64,000 nucleotides of DNA from Symsagittifera roscoffensis (GCF_963678635.1 NC_087062.1:14058670-14122669), one strand, 5' to 3'. Numbered from the stretch's first letter, positions 44,990 through 57,840 are shown. Notes: generated by a model not told the origin, from the letters alone. A program made the numbers and translations.

Positions 44990-46560
44990 GATGTAAAATT
45001 CAGACAAGGAAATCGATTATATAGGTATTATAATCGATTATTTTTGAAAAAAATTAACCCATTCTAATCCATTATAGTCGCTTTTAATCCATTAGTTTTG
45101 GCACTGAAATCGATTATTTCGCCAAGATAATACATTGCAATTGATTATTTTTGAATAAAAATCCATTATATTCCATTATAATTGATTATAACCCATTTCA
45201 TTTTTAGAACTATCGAATAGAATTCGATTACTTTTGCAAAAATTTTGCAAGTTTTGCAGGAAAGTTTTAAATTTTATGCCATGTCTTGTACTATGTGCCA
45301 TGTCTCAATGTCACTACCTCAAGTTTTTTTTACCTCTCCCCAACTAAAGAGGGGGGCGGTAAACTGTGGGGTGCCAATCATTAACCCCCTCCCCTTCCCC
45401 AAAGTCTACCAAAAATGACCCCTCCCCCATGTTCAACCATAAGGGGGCGAATGGCGGTTGTGGTGAATTAGCGGTAGGGAAGGGTCGTAAATGGGGGGAG
45501 TAGTAATCTGGGGGAGAAGCAAACTAAAGGGGGTAGAAGTAAACTGGGGGGATGGGTTGTTGGTAAAAGTAAACTGGAAGGGGGGTGAAGTAAACTGGAG
45601 ATCAAAAAACTCAGAGTATAAAAAAATGAAAGTATATATAAATGTTAATGTGAAATATAACATTTTTTGAGACGTAGTACGTAGCAACTGCAATACACAG
45701 TAAATGCGATAACTTTGAGAAAAGTTGTAAGTTTCTTGAATAAACTCTCAAAAAAAAACCCATTCTAATCGATTTTAATCGATTTTATTGGATTATATTG
45801 GCATAGAAAATATGAAGATTATAGTCCATTTTTATTAGATTATATTCGATTATTTTGTAATTTTATAGATACTGAACATATGACAATATAATCGATAATG
45901 ACCCATGGGCGCTCGGTGCAGTTAACTGACAAAATATAATCATACTTTTTTTTGGGGGAATCTTTGTTGTTGGTTGTCAAACTGTAACTTAACGCGCTCT
46001 TAAATCAAGGTATTTGGACACATTAATGCGCTTCTAGACGCTAACCATATATTTTTGTTTTTCTTTGTGCAGCTCCTCATGGGAAGATTTGCGCTCTAGT
46101 TTTTCGTTCTGATTTACGTTAAGCATTTAATTTTTCTTGATATTTATCAAATATTAATTGAGAAAAAGATTTTTTTTGCTTAATCAACTTGGACTAAAAC
46201 TCAAAGTATATAAAACAGAAAGATATATAAATTTTAATGTCAAATGTAACTTTTTTGAGATGTAATACGTAGCAACTGCACTACACAGTAAATGAGATAA
46301 CTATGAAAGTAGTTGTAAATTTCATGAATAACCTCTCGAAGAAATCCTTTCTAATCGATAATAATCAACTTTAATTGATTATAATGGCATAAAAAGTATA
46401 AGGGTTATAATCTGTTTTTAATGGATTATATCGAAACAAAAAAATGTAGGATTATAGTCCATTTTTAATGGATTAGAATCAATTATTTTGTAATTTTTTA
46501 GATACTGACATTTTATGACCATGTAATCTATTATGATCAATTTGCCCTCGGTACGGGTAA
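44990..46560. repeat. ATAATCGATTATAATC-rich DNA
   Basis: Dense variants of TTATAATCGATTATAATC occur at 44,995-45,200, 45,750-45,900 and 46,340-46,520. The same motif family fills both ends of the 54.5-57.3 kb TIR element, so this may be an old relative. A G-rich stretch at 45,345-45,600 lies between the blocks. Confidence 0.6.
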
Positions 46561-46790
46561 CTGACAAATTAAAATCATACCTTTTTTGATTTTTTGTGGA
46601 ATTTTTGTTGTTATTTATCAAATTGTAACAACTCACGCGCTCTTATTGCAAGGTTTTTGGACACATTAATGCGCTTCTAAACGCTAACCATATGTTTTTG
46701 TTGTTCTTTGTGCAGCTCGTCACGGGAAATATTGCGTTCTGGTTTTGCGTTCAGATTTGTGTTAAGCATTTTACTTTTCTTGATAGTTAT
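45600..46790 (+). repeat. Direct duplication of about 595 bp
   Basis: 45,600-46,150 and 46,195-46,790 align end to end. Both contain ACGTAGCAACTGCA (or near), ACACATTAATGCGCTTCTA, GCTAACCATAT and TTCTTTGTGCAGCTC in the same order. Divergence is moderate (many substitutions and small indels), so the duplication is not recent. No coding potential. Confidence 0.8.
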
Positions 46791-46939
46791 CTTGGATTTT
46801 AATCGGCTCCTTTCGTCCTATATTTAAACGTAGCTGTCCAAAAGAGCTTGAAAACCCAAGTATCTTTATTCTTTTTTATTTTAAATTTTACTATTTTACT
46901 TCTATAAAATCGCCAACTGAAACAATCAAAATGCACAAG

Positions 46940-47490
46940 AAAAAAGGATAGCCGGTTACTGTCCAAGTAGCACAGAATGATCCGACCACAGTCATAGAAA
47001 AAAAAACAAAAAAAAACTTTTTTTTAAAGTTAATGTAATTTTTTTGCATGATGAGATAAAAAAGATCTGAACAAAAAAAAGATGAATATTTTTGACAGTC
47101 ATAGTAAAAAGGGCCATTCGGAATACAGTTTCTGAAAAAAACTGTTTAAAAAAATGTTTACGAAAACTTTGGAAAATCTTTTTGTTTTTTTAATCTTTCT
47201 TTTCAAAATGGCGCGGAAAAACTCAGAAAAACTACTTTCAATTGAGTACAACTGAGTTTTCACTGCTTAAAGTAAGCTTAAATAAGCTATTGTTAGCCTA
47301 CGCGCTACACCATATTAGTTCGAAAAAAGACTAAAAATCAAAAATTTCAAAATTGAAGTTTTTTAATACAGTTCGAATCCAAATTGAAAGGGCTTTAGTA
47401 TGATATACCACTCGACCCATTCTGATTAATTTTGGGGTACCTGATTTTGCGTGGAAAAATAATAAAAAACTAAAACACACCCGAATACAA
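46940..47490 (+). repeat. Dispersed repeat of about 0.5 kb, copy 1
   Basis: It starts near GGATAGCCGGTTACTG, passes AGTAGCACAGAATGATCCGACC and ends at TTTTGCGTGG...ACACACCCGAATACAA. Further copies are at 49,228-49,818 and 49,905-50,219 (partial), plus an inverted one at 58,880-59,250. No open frame; nature unknown (MITE- or SINE-like). Confidence 0.75.
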
Positions 47491-47494
47491 ATTT

Positions 47495-49227
47495 CCTCAA
47501 AACTTTCCAAATGGTCAGAACAAAAATGGTCCCTGAAGATAGATATCTTGGAAAATTTGATGTATAAGTTGTCATGTTTACAGCTAAGTGCTAAATTTTG
47601 TTCCGGCTATTGAAATATTTAATCTATAGTGCTTGTTTTTGTTCCGACTATCACACTATGGTGGAATATAATCGCTACGCCCCAATGTATTTAGTGCTAT
47701 CAACGCTTAGGCCGATTTTAATCTGTCTTAGAAGTTGTTCCAAATTGGGTTGAGGCATGCTCTGTGGTCTATTTCATACGCTGCTATTCGCAAAATATAT
47801 CACTTTGTACTTTACATAGCGTAAAGGAGAATGCTTTTCATAAAAGTTCAAAAAATTTTCTTAAAATGTTTATGTTTTTTTGACAATTTCATTAATTAGT
47901 TTAATTTAAATCAGAAATGAAAATGTCATCAGAACATTCAGGCTTCGCGCTGATACGATCATTGTTGTTGTATTTTACCGATAATGTGTTCTCTTCTAGT
48001 CGCATCGATATGTCGCAAGAATGTTGCAAGGAATGTCCAGAGCGTGTTGATATGATATAATACCATGCTTAAGCTGAGCTATCTAAGCATGGCCAGTGTA
48101 ATAGCTTTTCAAATTTTGCACTATTCTTTTATATTCGTTAAACTCAACGTATGAATTTTAAGTTTGAGCTACGCACCATCATTAAAAGTATTAATTCATC
48201 AGCCTTCTACTTTTAAACTGACGCAATTTATCATTGCCACTAGCTTTCAGGGTGAGTGTGTGGGTTTTGCTGCAACTACTGGATTTTCCGTTTTTTAGCA
48301 GAAAATTTTCCGTTTTTTAGATAAAAGCCGTAAAGTTTAGGTTGTTAGCCTTTTCAGAAAAACTTCTTCCCTCTGATATGACTTCCTTGTAACTACGCAC
48401 CTGGCTGATCAAAATTGATCTCCTATAATCTGACTTAGGGACACATGTGTCGAACAAACGGACATTTTTGGTAGAAAACTTTAATAAAACACTAACCCAA
48501 AATGGATCAACGTACTGAGAGCAAAGTGATTTTTTCATCGTTAGGTAACATGTCATTTGGTCCAATTAGGTATCCAGAGTTCACTTTGGAATGATTTCTG
48601 AGCAGGCTTAATTTACCTGTTAAAATATACGCTAGTGGAAAACTGGTTAAAAGCGCAATATAATTGTCTTAAAATTGTCGTTATCATAACTTTTCAAATA
48701 GGCTGTATACAGGGGCGGATCTAGGATCTAGGATCTGGGGGGGCGGATTTAAAAAAAAATCGAGAATTTTGTCGACCTTTTTTTAGGTCGACCAAATTGA
48801 TTTTGTGAGCTCTCCCAAAGCACTAAAAAGACGCTGTTTTGGCTGAAATTTCCGCGCAGCAGGCAAAATTTCTAAAAAAAAACAGGCCGAAAAAGGCGTT
48901 TTTTGGCACTTTTTGGAAAATTTTGATAAAAAAATTGTGCTTTTTCGGCGCGCGCTCCCCCCTCAAAATTAGAATGGAGCCGAGGACGCTGTCAGAAACA
49001 TTTTTCTTTAAGGATGAATGTTTTAACTTGAATTTATTGTAAAAATCATTCTTCATTATGAACAATTATCATATAATTTTTAAGATACGCACCGTTTACA
49101 ATGGGGTTTTTTTAAGTTCTCAGAAAATTATTTTGGTTAAACGCTGACTTAAAAAGCTGACACACACTAACTTTGAACAACTCGGTTAAATAGTTCTATC
49201 ACTAACAAAACAAAACGAAATAAAAAC
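47495..49227. other. Mostly featureless AT-rich DNA
   Basis: No gene recognised. At 48,710-48,760 a triplicated GGATCTA string and a G run occur, followed at 48,770-48,795 by a perfect hairpin (GGTCGACC-type arms around a T-rich loop). A short GGATCTAGGAT string resembles the CCTAGATCCGCG found in the 61.6-63.2 kb duplication, in inverted orientation. Confidence 0.4.
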
Positions 49228-49818
49228 AAGGATAGACGGTTCAAACAAATCAAATAGCACAGAACGTTCCGACCATAGTCTTGAAGTTTTTTTTCCAAAT
49301 TAGTGTCGTTTTTTCGTGTGTTGTGATAGAAAGATCTGAACTATAAATAAGAAATTAAGTAAATTTGAAAATCATAGTCAAACAAGTTAAGTGAAAATTA
49401 GTTTTTGTGAAAATGACTTGAAAATGGAAGAAAAATGTTTAAAAAAATTAGTAAATTTTCTTTTTTTATTTGCGGACATTTTTTTGAATTTTTGAAGTTT
49501 TTCCCAAAATGGCGCTAAAAAAGTCCAAAAACTAATTTTTCTCGAATAAAACTAAGTTTTCCTGGCTTAAGTTACGCTTAAATGAGCTACTGTAAGCCTG
49601 CAACTTTATTTTGATTAAACTTATTAGCTCGAAATTTATATAACAATCAATCGAAAATTTGAAACCGGTTTTTCTCAATTTTTTAAAATCATTTTAATGT
49701 TGTTCAAGTCAAGACTAAAAAGGCTTTAACATGATACATTCCGAAATTTTTTTGTGGTACTTGATTTTGCGTGGAAAGCAAAAAAAAGAAGAAAAAAACA
49801 CACACCCGAATACAAAAA
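49228..49818 (+). repeat. Dispersed repeat of about 0.5 kb, copy 2
   Basis: Collinear with the copy at 46,940, with AGCACAGAACGTTCCGACCA near the start and ACACACCCGAATACAAAAATCC at the end. Confidence 0.75.
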
Positions 49819-49904
49819 TCCTCCACATCTAGCCTGAAAAAAATTGAAAAACAACCATAAAAGCTTTTAACAGAAAATTTTTGAATTTTTGATTCACAAA
49901 AAGG

Positions 49905-50219
49905 CATTTAAAAACTCCAAAAACTAACGTTAGTCAGTTAATACTAAGCCTTCACGGCTTAAATAAAGAAACAAGCTATTGTTAGCCTCCTCGCTTGTTT
50001 TAATCGCTCGAAATCAGACTAAATCTCCAAAATTTCAAGTCAGTTTTTCTCGAAACTGGGACAATTTTTTGCGATTTTTAAATTTTTTTAAATGAAGTTC
50101 GAATCACGACTGAAAGTGTTTTAATATGATATCTCACCCGATCCATTTCGATGTTTTTTTGTGGTAGCTTATTTTGCGTGGAAATAAAAAAAAATAAAAC
50201 TAAAACACACCCGAATACA
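49905..50219 (+). repeat. Dispersed repeat, copy 3 (3' part)
   Basis: Only the second half is present, from the CACGGCTTAAATAA region to ACACACCCGAATACAA. It ends about 55 bp before the start codon of the UIM gene, so it may form part of its promoter. Confidence 0.65.
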
Positions 50220-50275
50220 ATGGTAGGAACAAGGGTTTTAATTTTATAGCCCACGACTTATGCTGATTATTTGAA

Positions 50276-51522
50276 ATGGACCTGGAAACCTTCAATGTAA
50301 TCTTATTCGAATCTCTTCCTTTTACGACTGCGAAATGCAAGGAAATTTCATGGGACATTTTCACTATTCATGGAAGCATCTCAAAAAGATTGAAGATTCT
50401 CTCAGATGAATTTCTCCTTGATGTCCTTAAAGATCTAAATAAAATGAATGAAGAGCCGAAATCCTGGAAAGCAGAAATAACCATCATTTTTAACCGAAAG
50501 TTTTCGAACAACGCAAATGTGGTTTCGGCAGTTTTGCGATCTCATCCTTGGTTCTGCGAAGGCGAAAGCGCGTTTGAAAAAATGGAGTTTTTGAGCGAGC
50601 CACTCCTTGCAAAAATAGCTGCGGCACCTGATAATGTGAAAAATAAAGCGACCAAATTGGCAGCTGATTTTATGAAGTGGTGGAAAAGCAAATCTGAGGA
50701 ACCTGAAAACTCGGAGGAAAAATCAGAAGAAAAGCAAGGAAAACGTCTAGGTCGTGCGAAAGATTCCAAACCAAAGCCAGACGAAAAGGAGAGTAAGAAA
50801 GATGAAATAGAGAATAGTGACAAAACAAACCTCAGGTATTTCACAATGATTTTTAGTTTCAAACCATATTCGATTCATCTAGCGTGACCTAATTAATTAT
50901 GTAACATAGAAAAACTATCCCAACCCGAACGCTATTGCAAAAGGAAGATACCAAATTGACTATTGAATTTTTGAAACCACAAGAAAACAATTTTTTTGTT
51001 GAAGGCAGAAATATTGCTCATATGCATCATCAGAGAAGTTTCTTTTTGCTATGCTATACTTTTTTGTACTTCTTACCATATATCAACAAAATAACTAGTC
51101 TGGATTTTAGGGAAATACGAGAAACGGATTATGCTTAGACAGGCCGGATAGCCTATGGATCCTCTGCGGATCGCAGAAACCACAATTTAAAATGTCAGAG
51201 TAATATGACTGCCGAGTTTTTAAGTTTTAGCGAGGCATCAACCGCATCCGGTTCCACTTCTGTAAGCAATAGTTCGGTCAAAGCGCCAGCGAAATCGCAG
51301 AAACCCAAAGCCCTGGATGCCGGAACCCTGTTGAGTCCTGCAACTCCTGCTCCGGGAACAGTAGACAATAAACTTCAACGAAGTGACTCTGAGGTTGACT
51401 TCGATTTGGCCATCAAACTTTCAATCGCTGCAGCTACCGGTGACGATGAGTTAGACCTGGCCATCGCCCTTTCTGTAGGCGATCAAGATAACCAAACAAC
51501 CATAGAACAAGATTTTTCAATG
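50276..51522 (+). CDS. Two exons: helical (VHS-like?) domain, charged linker, tandem UIMs
   Basis: Exon 1 runs from ATG 50,276 to 50,835 (CTCAG then GTATTT, phase 2). Exon 2 runs from 51,177 (after GGATCGCAG) to 51,522 (ATG then GTTTGT, phase 0). Of the acceptors tried, only the one at 51,176 keeps the frame open. Residues about 35-140 are helical, with a pattern like VHS domains (FSNNANVVSAVLRSH, then VKNKATKLAADFMKWW). A Lys/Glu/Ser-rich linker follows, and exon 2 holds a Ser/Ala/Pro-rich stretch. Then come two ubiquitin-interacting motifs, SEVDFDLAIKLSIA and DELDLAIALSVGDQ, with the conserved Ala and Ser four residues apart. VHS plus UIM is known from endosomal sorting proteins of the STAM/HRS type; UIMs bind ubiquitin. 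The transcript must continue past 51,522; the exon at 57,841 is phase-compatible. The VHS call is tentative. Confidence 0.6.
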
Positions 51523-51889
51523 GTTTGTATACATTTACACAAAACCACTCTTAGGAGGTATAAATAATAGAGCTAAATAAGAGACCAATAAGGTTGGAGT
51601 TTTTGTCATACCATGTTTTTTTTAACTATTGAAAAAACCTTTGGAAAATTGATTTTATGGAATTACATCCCAAAAAAAATCACTTTCGTCTTTCAACCTC
51701 AACCTTGAACCGTTTAGACTTAACAGGGTTAAACTTCAGCAAACAATAATTTGATTGGTAACTCTCAATTACCTTGAGAGGCACAGCTAGCTGTCAACAG
51801 ATAGCTGAATTATTTTAATTAAATTCAAGTTCTCATTAAAAAATAAGGTTTTCAGAAAGTATAATGGTAACTTCTATTCAAACATATAG

Positions 51890-52265
51890 TTACTTCGGCG
51901 CACAGACAAATCAGCCGATTTGAAATTCAGACAATTCAGCCAAAAATATACAGACAATCCAGCCAGTTTTACATAACGCTAGATTTGAAAGAAAAAAAAT
52001 CGGAATTGGAGTTATTTCTCGATTTAAGGTCGCCGGTGGGCGCGCTGCGCTCGCGTCGCCGCTTTGCGGCGATAACCGGCTCTAAATTTTGTATAGAGTC
52101 CTACCCTCTGTTGGCAAGCTCGCAACACGTTGGCGCGACTGCGGCGGTCACTGTTATTGGCTGAATAGTCTCTTGCTGAATTGTCTGCATACTTTTGGCT
52201 GAATTGCATAAATTTAAATCGGCTGAATTGACTTTGTCCGAATTATCTGGACGCGAGTTACTTCA
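51890..52265. mobile_element. Fold-back MITE-like element with GC-rich centre
   Basis: Left arm 51,890-51,975 and right arm 52,150-52,265 are inverted copies (GTTACTTCGGCGCACAGA against a diverged partner; CAGCCGATTT; CAGACAATTCAGCCAAAA). The centre at 52,030-52,140 is unusually GC-rich and itself partly palindromic (GTCGCCGGT against a GCGATAACCGG region). No coding sequence. Confidence 0.65.
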
Positions 52266-53265
52266 TTAGATCAGCGATAGGTTTTCAAACACTCGATCTG
52301 CGGAAAACGTAGTATTGCTAATAAGATCAATAACCAATCTCTCAAAAGTTTCAAGTAAGCTGAACTACAATCACCTAAACGCATGCTGTAAATGAAAAAT
52401 CTTTCATTATCATTTTTGCTACAATTCAAAATTAGATCAATTAGATCAAAAGAATCCATGAATTTAGGTTTGATGTGATTTTTCAACCTATTACAAAACA
52501 AGGTACTAGTTGAAGAAAAAAGAACTGTCAAAGTGAAAAAAATGACATTAGAAACTGAATATCAAAAATTTACAATTAGCTAATTGTTAGCTAGTAACGT
52601 CGAACTAAAAGTCGAAATTAAAAAGCTGAAGTTGTATGAGTTTGATGAGGCTAAGTGTAATTGACCCTTTCTATTGCTCTCAGCAACTTCTTCATCAAGT
52701 CGGCTTCCATATTGGCGGCTGGGCAGTATTGGAGTTCAAAGTTCAAAAGTCCCTTTCACTTCGTACTCCAACAAAGCAAAACCTCACACCGAGGAGCTTC
52801 GATCACTTTTTGATGCAGTTTTGAATTTTGTCGCTGATGACTGATGGGTCTTCACACAGCACAAAAATTCCACTGAAAAGAGATCTCACTTATCAGCTAC
52901 TTTTTGATCAGCTACTTCTATGGCATAGCTTGGTGTGAATGATGGTAAATCGCCTTTTCCAAGTACTTTTCTACAATTGCCCGAGTAGCGAGGCTAAAAC
53001 TGATATTTTATAGCGCTTAACATTTTCTATCACAGAGGTGCATTTCAAATAAAATGTGTTTCGTAATTAACCTCGCTTTATAAACAATTCCGGGGCAGTA
53101 AGAGACTGCGAATTCATAAAGCCTCAACCTTTTCTGTTTTTTTAATGAACAGTTGTAGCTGTTGGCTACTTCTGATACACTAGTGAGCTCTAACGCAAGC
53201 CACCTACCCAGTGCATCCCGCTATGCCTCAAACAGAAATTGAATTCTTGAGTCCCCACATCTGGC

Positions 53266-53321
53266 TCTCTCTCCTCCTCCTCTCTCTCTCTCTCTCTCTC
53301 TCTCCTCTCTCTTCTCTCTCT

Positions 53322-53363
<42 letters not shown>

Positions 53364-53364
53364 C

Positions 53365-53397
<33 letters not shown>

Positions 53398-53458
53398 GCT
53401 CTCTCTCTTTCTCTCTCTCTCCCCCTCTCTCTCTCTCATCTCCCTCTCTCCTCTCTCT

Positions 53459-53514
<56 letters not shown>

Positions 53515-53598
53515 CCCTCTCTCTCTCTCCCCTCTCTCTCTCTCCCCTCTCTCTCTCTCCCCCCTCTCTCTCTCTCATCTCCCTCTCTCTCCCCCCCC

Positions 53599-53640
<42 letters not shown>

Positions 53641-53645
53641 CTCTC

Positions 53646-53691
<46 letters not shown>

Positions 53692-53900
53692 GCCCTCTCT
53701 CTCTCATCTCCCTCTCTCTTCTCCCCTCTCTCTCTCTCTCTCTCTCTTGCTCTCTCTCTCTCTCTCTCTCTCTTTCCCCAATCTCTCTTCTCTCTCTTCT
53801 TTCTCTTCTCTCTCTCCCCCTCTCTCTCCTCTCCCTCTCTCTTCTCTCTCCTCTCTCTCTTTTCTTTCTCCCTCTCTCTTCTCTCTCTTTCTCTCTACTC
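53266..53900. repeat. Imperfect (CT)n polypyrimidine tract of about 635 bp
   Basis: Almost pure CT/TC with short C and T runs and a CTAT block near 53,611-53,634. Long Ser/Leu or Glu/Arg frames here are artefacts of the dinucleotide. Such purine/pyrimidine tracts can adopt triplex structures and are prone to length errors. Confidence 0.97.
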
Positions 53901-54929
53901 CTCGGCTTTCGTTGAAAATGCTTCCTTTGACTCAACCGGTAAACTCGCTGGTCTTCAGTCTAGCAGCGTAAATCAGCAGTTGTATTGAAATAATTTCAGA
54001 GTCGCACTCCGAAGGTTTAATATTATTGCCAAAAGTGTAAAGATGTACATCTGTCATCTTTTTTCGTGAATCAATCAGAAGAGAATTTTGTCAGAAGATT
54101 TATGTCCATTTTCTCGAGACATGTGCAACAAAAACTAATTTGATCTATCCGAACAATATGCCAAACTTAGTCTCATTTTAAACAAGTAGTTATTGATGCC
54201 GAAAACACTTGCCTGCCGCAACCCGCAAAAACTTCAATGTGGCTAAAAACATAGGCAGAGAACGCTGCTGTTCTAATTTGTCTTTTTCTGACTGCTACAA
54301 GGAAAGCTGCAGAAAGCTGACTTCACATCTATCCGATAAAGTACAAGATCGTTGGGGTATCCGATAGGTTTCCCTTCCCGGGACCAAAGATTGCTTCCGA
54401 ATAGCCCCAGGAAAAATTATTCCGATCGCAGAAGAGTCGAAGTAAGTCAGTCTGTATCGACTGGATGGGTGCTCCGTCCTCTAGCTCACATCTGCACTTG
54501 ATTCTCAGAAGAGGCAACTCTACCCGCACTCAGTAAAAAGAAAAAGTAATCGATTACATTACAATTATAATTGTAGTTTTATCAAATTTATAACTAATTA
54601 TAAGCGCCAATTTTAGGTGTTTACACGATGTATAAACCATTATATTGATAACATTTTCGTGACATTATTATAAATTATAATCAGTTATAATTGATTATAA
54701 TTTTTCCGAAAATCTCTTATAATCTCTTTCAATCTCTTATAATCTATTATAATCTGCTATAATAGATTTTATTCCCTTTTTCTATCGAAATATTACCTCA
54801 CAAAAAAACCAATTATAATGGGTTATAAGTTAGCTAATCTGCATGAAATTACAGGAAAAACCAAATTTATTTTAAAGTTAACCTTTAAGTACAAAATTAC
54901 AGCTTCTTTTCGTTTATCAGTTCCCCTTA

Positions 54930-55510
54930 ATCATGCACCTTCTGGTGACAGCTGGGTGTAGGTAGGATGCACCTCCAGGTGACAGGTGGATGTTGATGGT
55001 ATCCAATATCTTCTCCTCTTCCTCTGTCAGCTCACGTCCTTCTCTAGGATCTGAGAATCCCTACAATCAAGTCACATCCATCACGCATTATGATTATTTA
55101 TATACATCGAGTTTTTATTGTATGACCTGTATACTAACTGAGACGTCACATCATATCACTTCATGTGACAGGTTGATGTAGGCAGGATGCATCTTCAGGT
55201 GACACCTTCAGGTGGTTGAGACATAAACAGAAGAAGCAAAATGAAAAAATAATATGAGAAAATTTTTTTAAAAACTAGCAAATACATCATCCCTCCCACT
55301 TAAAAAACAGAACCCCAGGGACACACTTACTCACCGACACTTATAGGGGCACACATAGGGATACATACTTAGACATTCAAAGGTGCACACATAGGGACAC
55401 GTGTTCAGAGGCTCATAGGGGCACACAGGGACACATAATCAGACACTCACAGGGGCACGTAAAGGGACACATATTCAGACGCTCACAGGGGCACACAAAG
55501 AGATACATAT
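54930..55510 (+). repeat. Two minisatellites
   Basis: At 54,935-55,210 the unit GGATGCACCT.CAGGTGACAGGTGG recurs three times with spacing. At 55,318-55,510 a roughly 43-bp unit (CTCACAGGGGCACAC...GGGACACAT.TTCAGA) is repeated four to five times. C-rich DNA follows at 55,540-55,665. Confidence 0.75.
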
Positions 55511-56283
55511 CCCAGGTTGAATAAAACCACCAATCGTCCACGTCCCCCCACTTCCAACACAAAACCCCCCTCCAAACACAACACCCCACCCCCTTACACC
55601 CCCTCCCCCAGATTGGAATTATTACTGGTATAATTATTAATCCTTAACCTCCCCCCTCGGTTGAAATACTATAAAAGCAATAATGTCGCCCAAATTTGTC
55701 CAGTTTTTAAAAATTTCAAGCCAACGTAACTGTCCTGATTTTTAAATTTAAAAAAATCTTATGCCAAAATAGGTTCTTTGGTAGTAGCGCTTCAATTTGG
55801 CATAGATAAAAAACTCTATGGTCGCGAGTGGCAGTAAAAATGGTTAATGGTTTCAATAAACAAAAAAAAAAAAATTTTTTAAATTAATAGGATGCACAGT
55901 TCAATCCCCTAGTGAAGCAAAACTCAAAAACAGTGATTTTCAAAAGTTTTCTCTGTTCATGAACACCCTTTACCATTCAAACTGCCACACCGCATCAATG
56001 AAAATGAAATACAGTTATCGAGAAGCTGGAACGGTCAAGTCAGGCCCCAGTAAAATGTATCCCAGTAAAAAAAAGGTATCGCGGTAAAAGGTATTGATAT
56101 TAGTGGGAAAGGTAGTATCCCAGTTATTACCTTTCAAATAAAGAATAATGATGTTTCGTTAATACTTAGAGAGAGAAGTTGAATTACATCTTGACTAGAC
56201 AGTATTAAACAAACATTTCTATAAAGCAAAAGCAAAGATTAGAATAGACATTAGAGCACACTTAGTTCACTGAATTTGGTGTA

Positions 56284-56831
56284 TCATACGTGGGTTATGG
56301 TAGAGTTGTAGCACTTTGTCCCCTTTTCCGTTCCAGGTTGTATGGCATTAGAAGTGAGTAGGTGAAATTTCCCGAAGATAGGATTGTCGCAAAGCTTACA
56401 GATGCAAATGCTTGGCTCCTCGGGACTATAGCAGCCTTCTGTGCGGCACATCAGCTGATGTAACCCGTTAGCATAAAAAAGAGCAAATGGCCGTCTGTTG
56501 CCGGGTTTTGCACCCTGAATATTTAGAAAATCGTCTTCGTATAAGTGCTTTAAGAGTTGTCTGTTGGTGTAAAACTTGAAGATATTGGCCCAACGCTTCC
56601 AGTATCGACCAATGATGCTTCTATAGTGGGTTTCAACAGATTCCTGATAGTCCGATGAGGCAAAAACGGAGATTCCATAGTTTGCCACGGTCTTGATAAC
56701 TGCTTCCAGCAGCCTGTATGCACTTTGAAAACTAATCTTATTGTACGGACAACTACAAACTTCTGACTTTGGAAGCATTTTACATACAGAGAACCAAGCC
56801 GTGCCTCAACCAGCGCTAGGAGTACCGACAA
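56284..56831 (-). pseudogene. LINE C-terminal fragment
   Basis: Minus-strand frames at 56,831-56,550 and 56,778-56,284 join by a frame change. The order is RLLEAVIKTVANYGISVFA (the post-RT segment of non-LTR polymerases), a helical linker, then CICKLCDNPIFGKFHLLTSN, which resembles the C-terminal Cys/His motif of LINE ORF2 with its last Cys lost. It is nested inside the 54.5-57.3 kb TIR element, so this insertion is the later event, or it was captured. Confidence 0.5.
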
Positions 56832-57840
56832 AGAGAGCTAACTATTAAACTTTAGTTTTAGTTTTATTGTCACAGATTTCTCTGTCTTAATTCTATCAAT
56901 AGTAGTTGGTTTGGTTGCTTTTTAGTTTTTTCCCACTTTGTTAATTTTGTACGCTAATGAAAAAAAAATGAAAAAAAAATGATACCAACTAAAATTACAT
57001 AGCCCACATTAATTCAAAACAAAATGAAACAATGACGTTTGTTGAAAAATAATGGATTATAATCGATTGAAATGTATTATAATCGATTAACAAGAACTAT
57101 AACTCAATAAAACTTCAGAAAATTTTTTGTAAGTGTTCGATTATAATCTATTATAATCAATTATAAAAAAGTTTTTGTTTCAAAAATAGTAGCATTATAA
57201 TCCATTTTTAATCAATTATAACCGTTTCTTTTTGAAATCATGAAGACTGAAAATAAAAATCCCCTATAATCTATAAATTTCTCTTTTACTGAGTGCGGGT
57301 ACTGCTTTTTGCTCGATCCGGTCGACTTCAATATTCCGCAATGAAACTGTACCGTCACCCTCAGTTGATGAACTTGGTTCAACTGTAACAATTGGGTTCA
57401 AGTTTATTAAAAACTTATTAAGCTTTATTGGAGTACGCTTAAACCTTGATATGTTTGAAATTTTTTTATTCGTGACTTCCGTACAAAGTCAAGTAGAAAT
57501 AAAGCTAATATATTTCAGGGTTCGAGTTAGTGATTGAGATTTGACGTAATGTTTAAAAATAGGATGAAAAGGAAGTTGATAGGATGAAAAGAAATTGAAC
57601 ATAAATTTCAAGATTATCACACAGTAGGTAAAGGTCAATTAACTAATTAATTTATAAGCACCGGTTGACTTGGTTTTAGTTTGTTTCAATCCAACTTCGA
57701 TCCAGTTGTCCTTATAAGAGTCTGTCTTTACTTTGCCCGTATTTTCGTGGGATATTGTTCATCCAACAATTTTAAATACCAATGCTTTCATTTAGCGCTC
57801 AAATTTCAATTTAGACTTTGAATTCAAACTTTCAATTTAG

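Larger units (their letters stand above)
54521..57301. mobile_element. 2.78-kb TIR element with subterminal AT repeats
   Basis: The ends are an 18-bp perfect inverted repeat, TACCCGCACTCAGTAAAA, at 54,521-54,538 and 57,284-57,301. Just inside both ends are blocks of TATAATC/GATTATAATC variants (54,545-54,840 and 57,040-57,280). The body holds two minisatellites and a minus-strand LINE fragment but no recognisable transposase, so it is non-autonomous. Flanking bases do not show a clear target-site duplication (CTC against CTG). Confidence 0.75.
51523..57840 (+). other. Possible 6.3-kb intron filled with repeats
   Basis: No exon recognised between the donor at 51,522/51,523 and the acceptor at 57,840 (TTTCAATTTAG). 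It contains a fold-back element (51,890-52,265), a CT tract (53,266-53,900) and a TIR element (54,521-57,301). The stretches 52,270-53,260 and 53,910-54,520 hold nothing recognisable. Whether it is one intron or an intergenic gap is undecided. Confidence 0.4.

Noticed and set aside
53211-53935. Ser/Leu-rich plus-strand and Glu/Arg-rich minus-strand frames of 100-230 residues
   Set aside because: They are translations of the CT microsatellite.
55318-55510. CRISPR-like array
   Set aside because: Repeats are adjoining and degenerate without unique spacers; the setting is an animal minisatellite.
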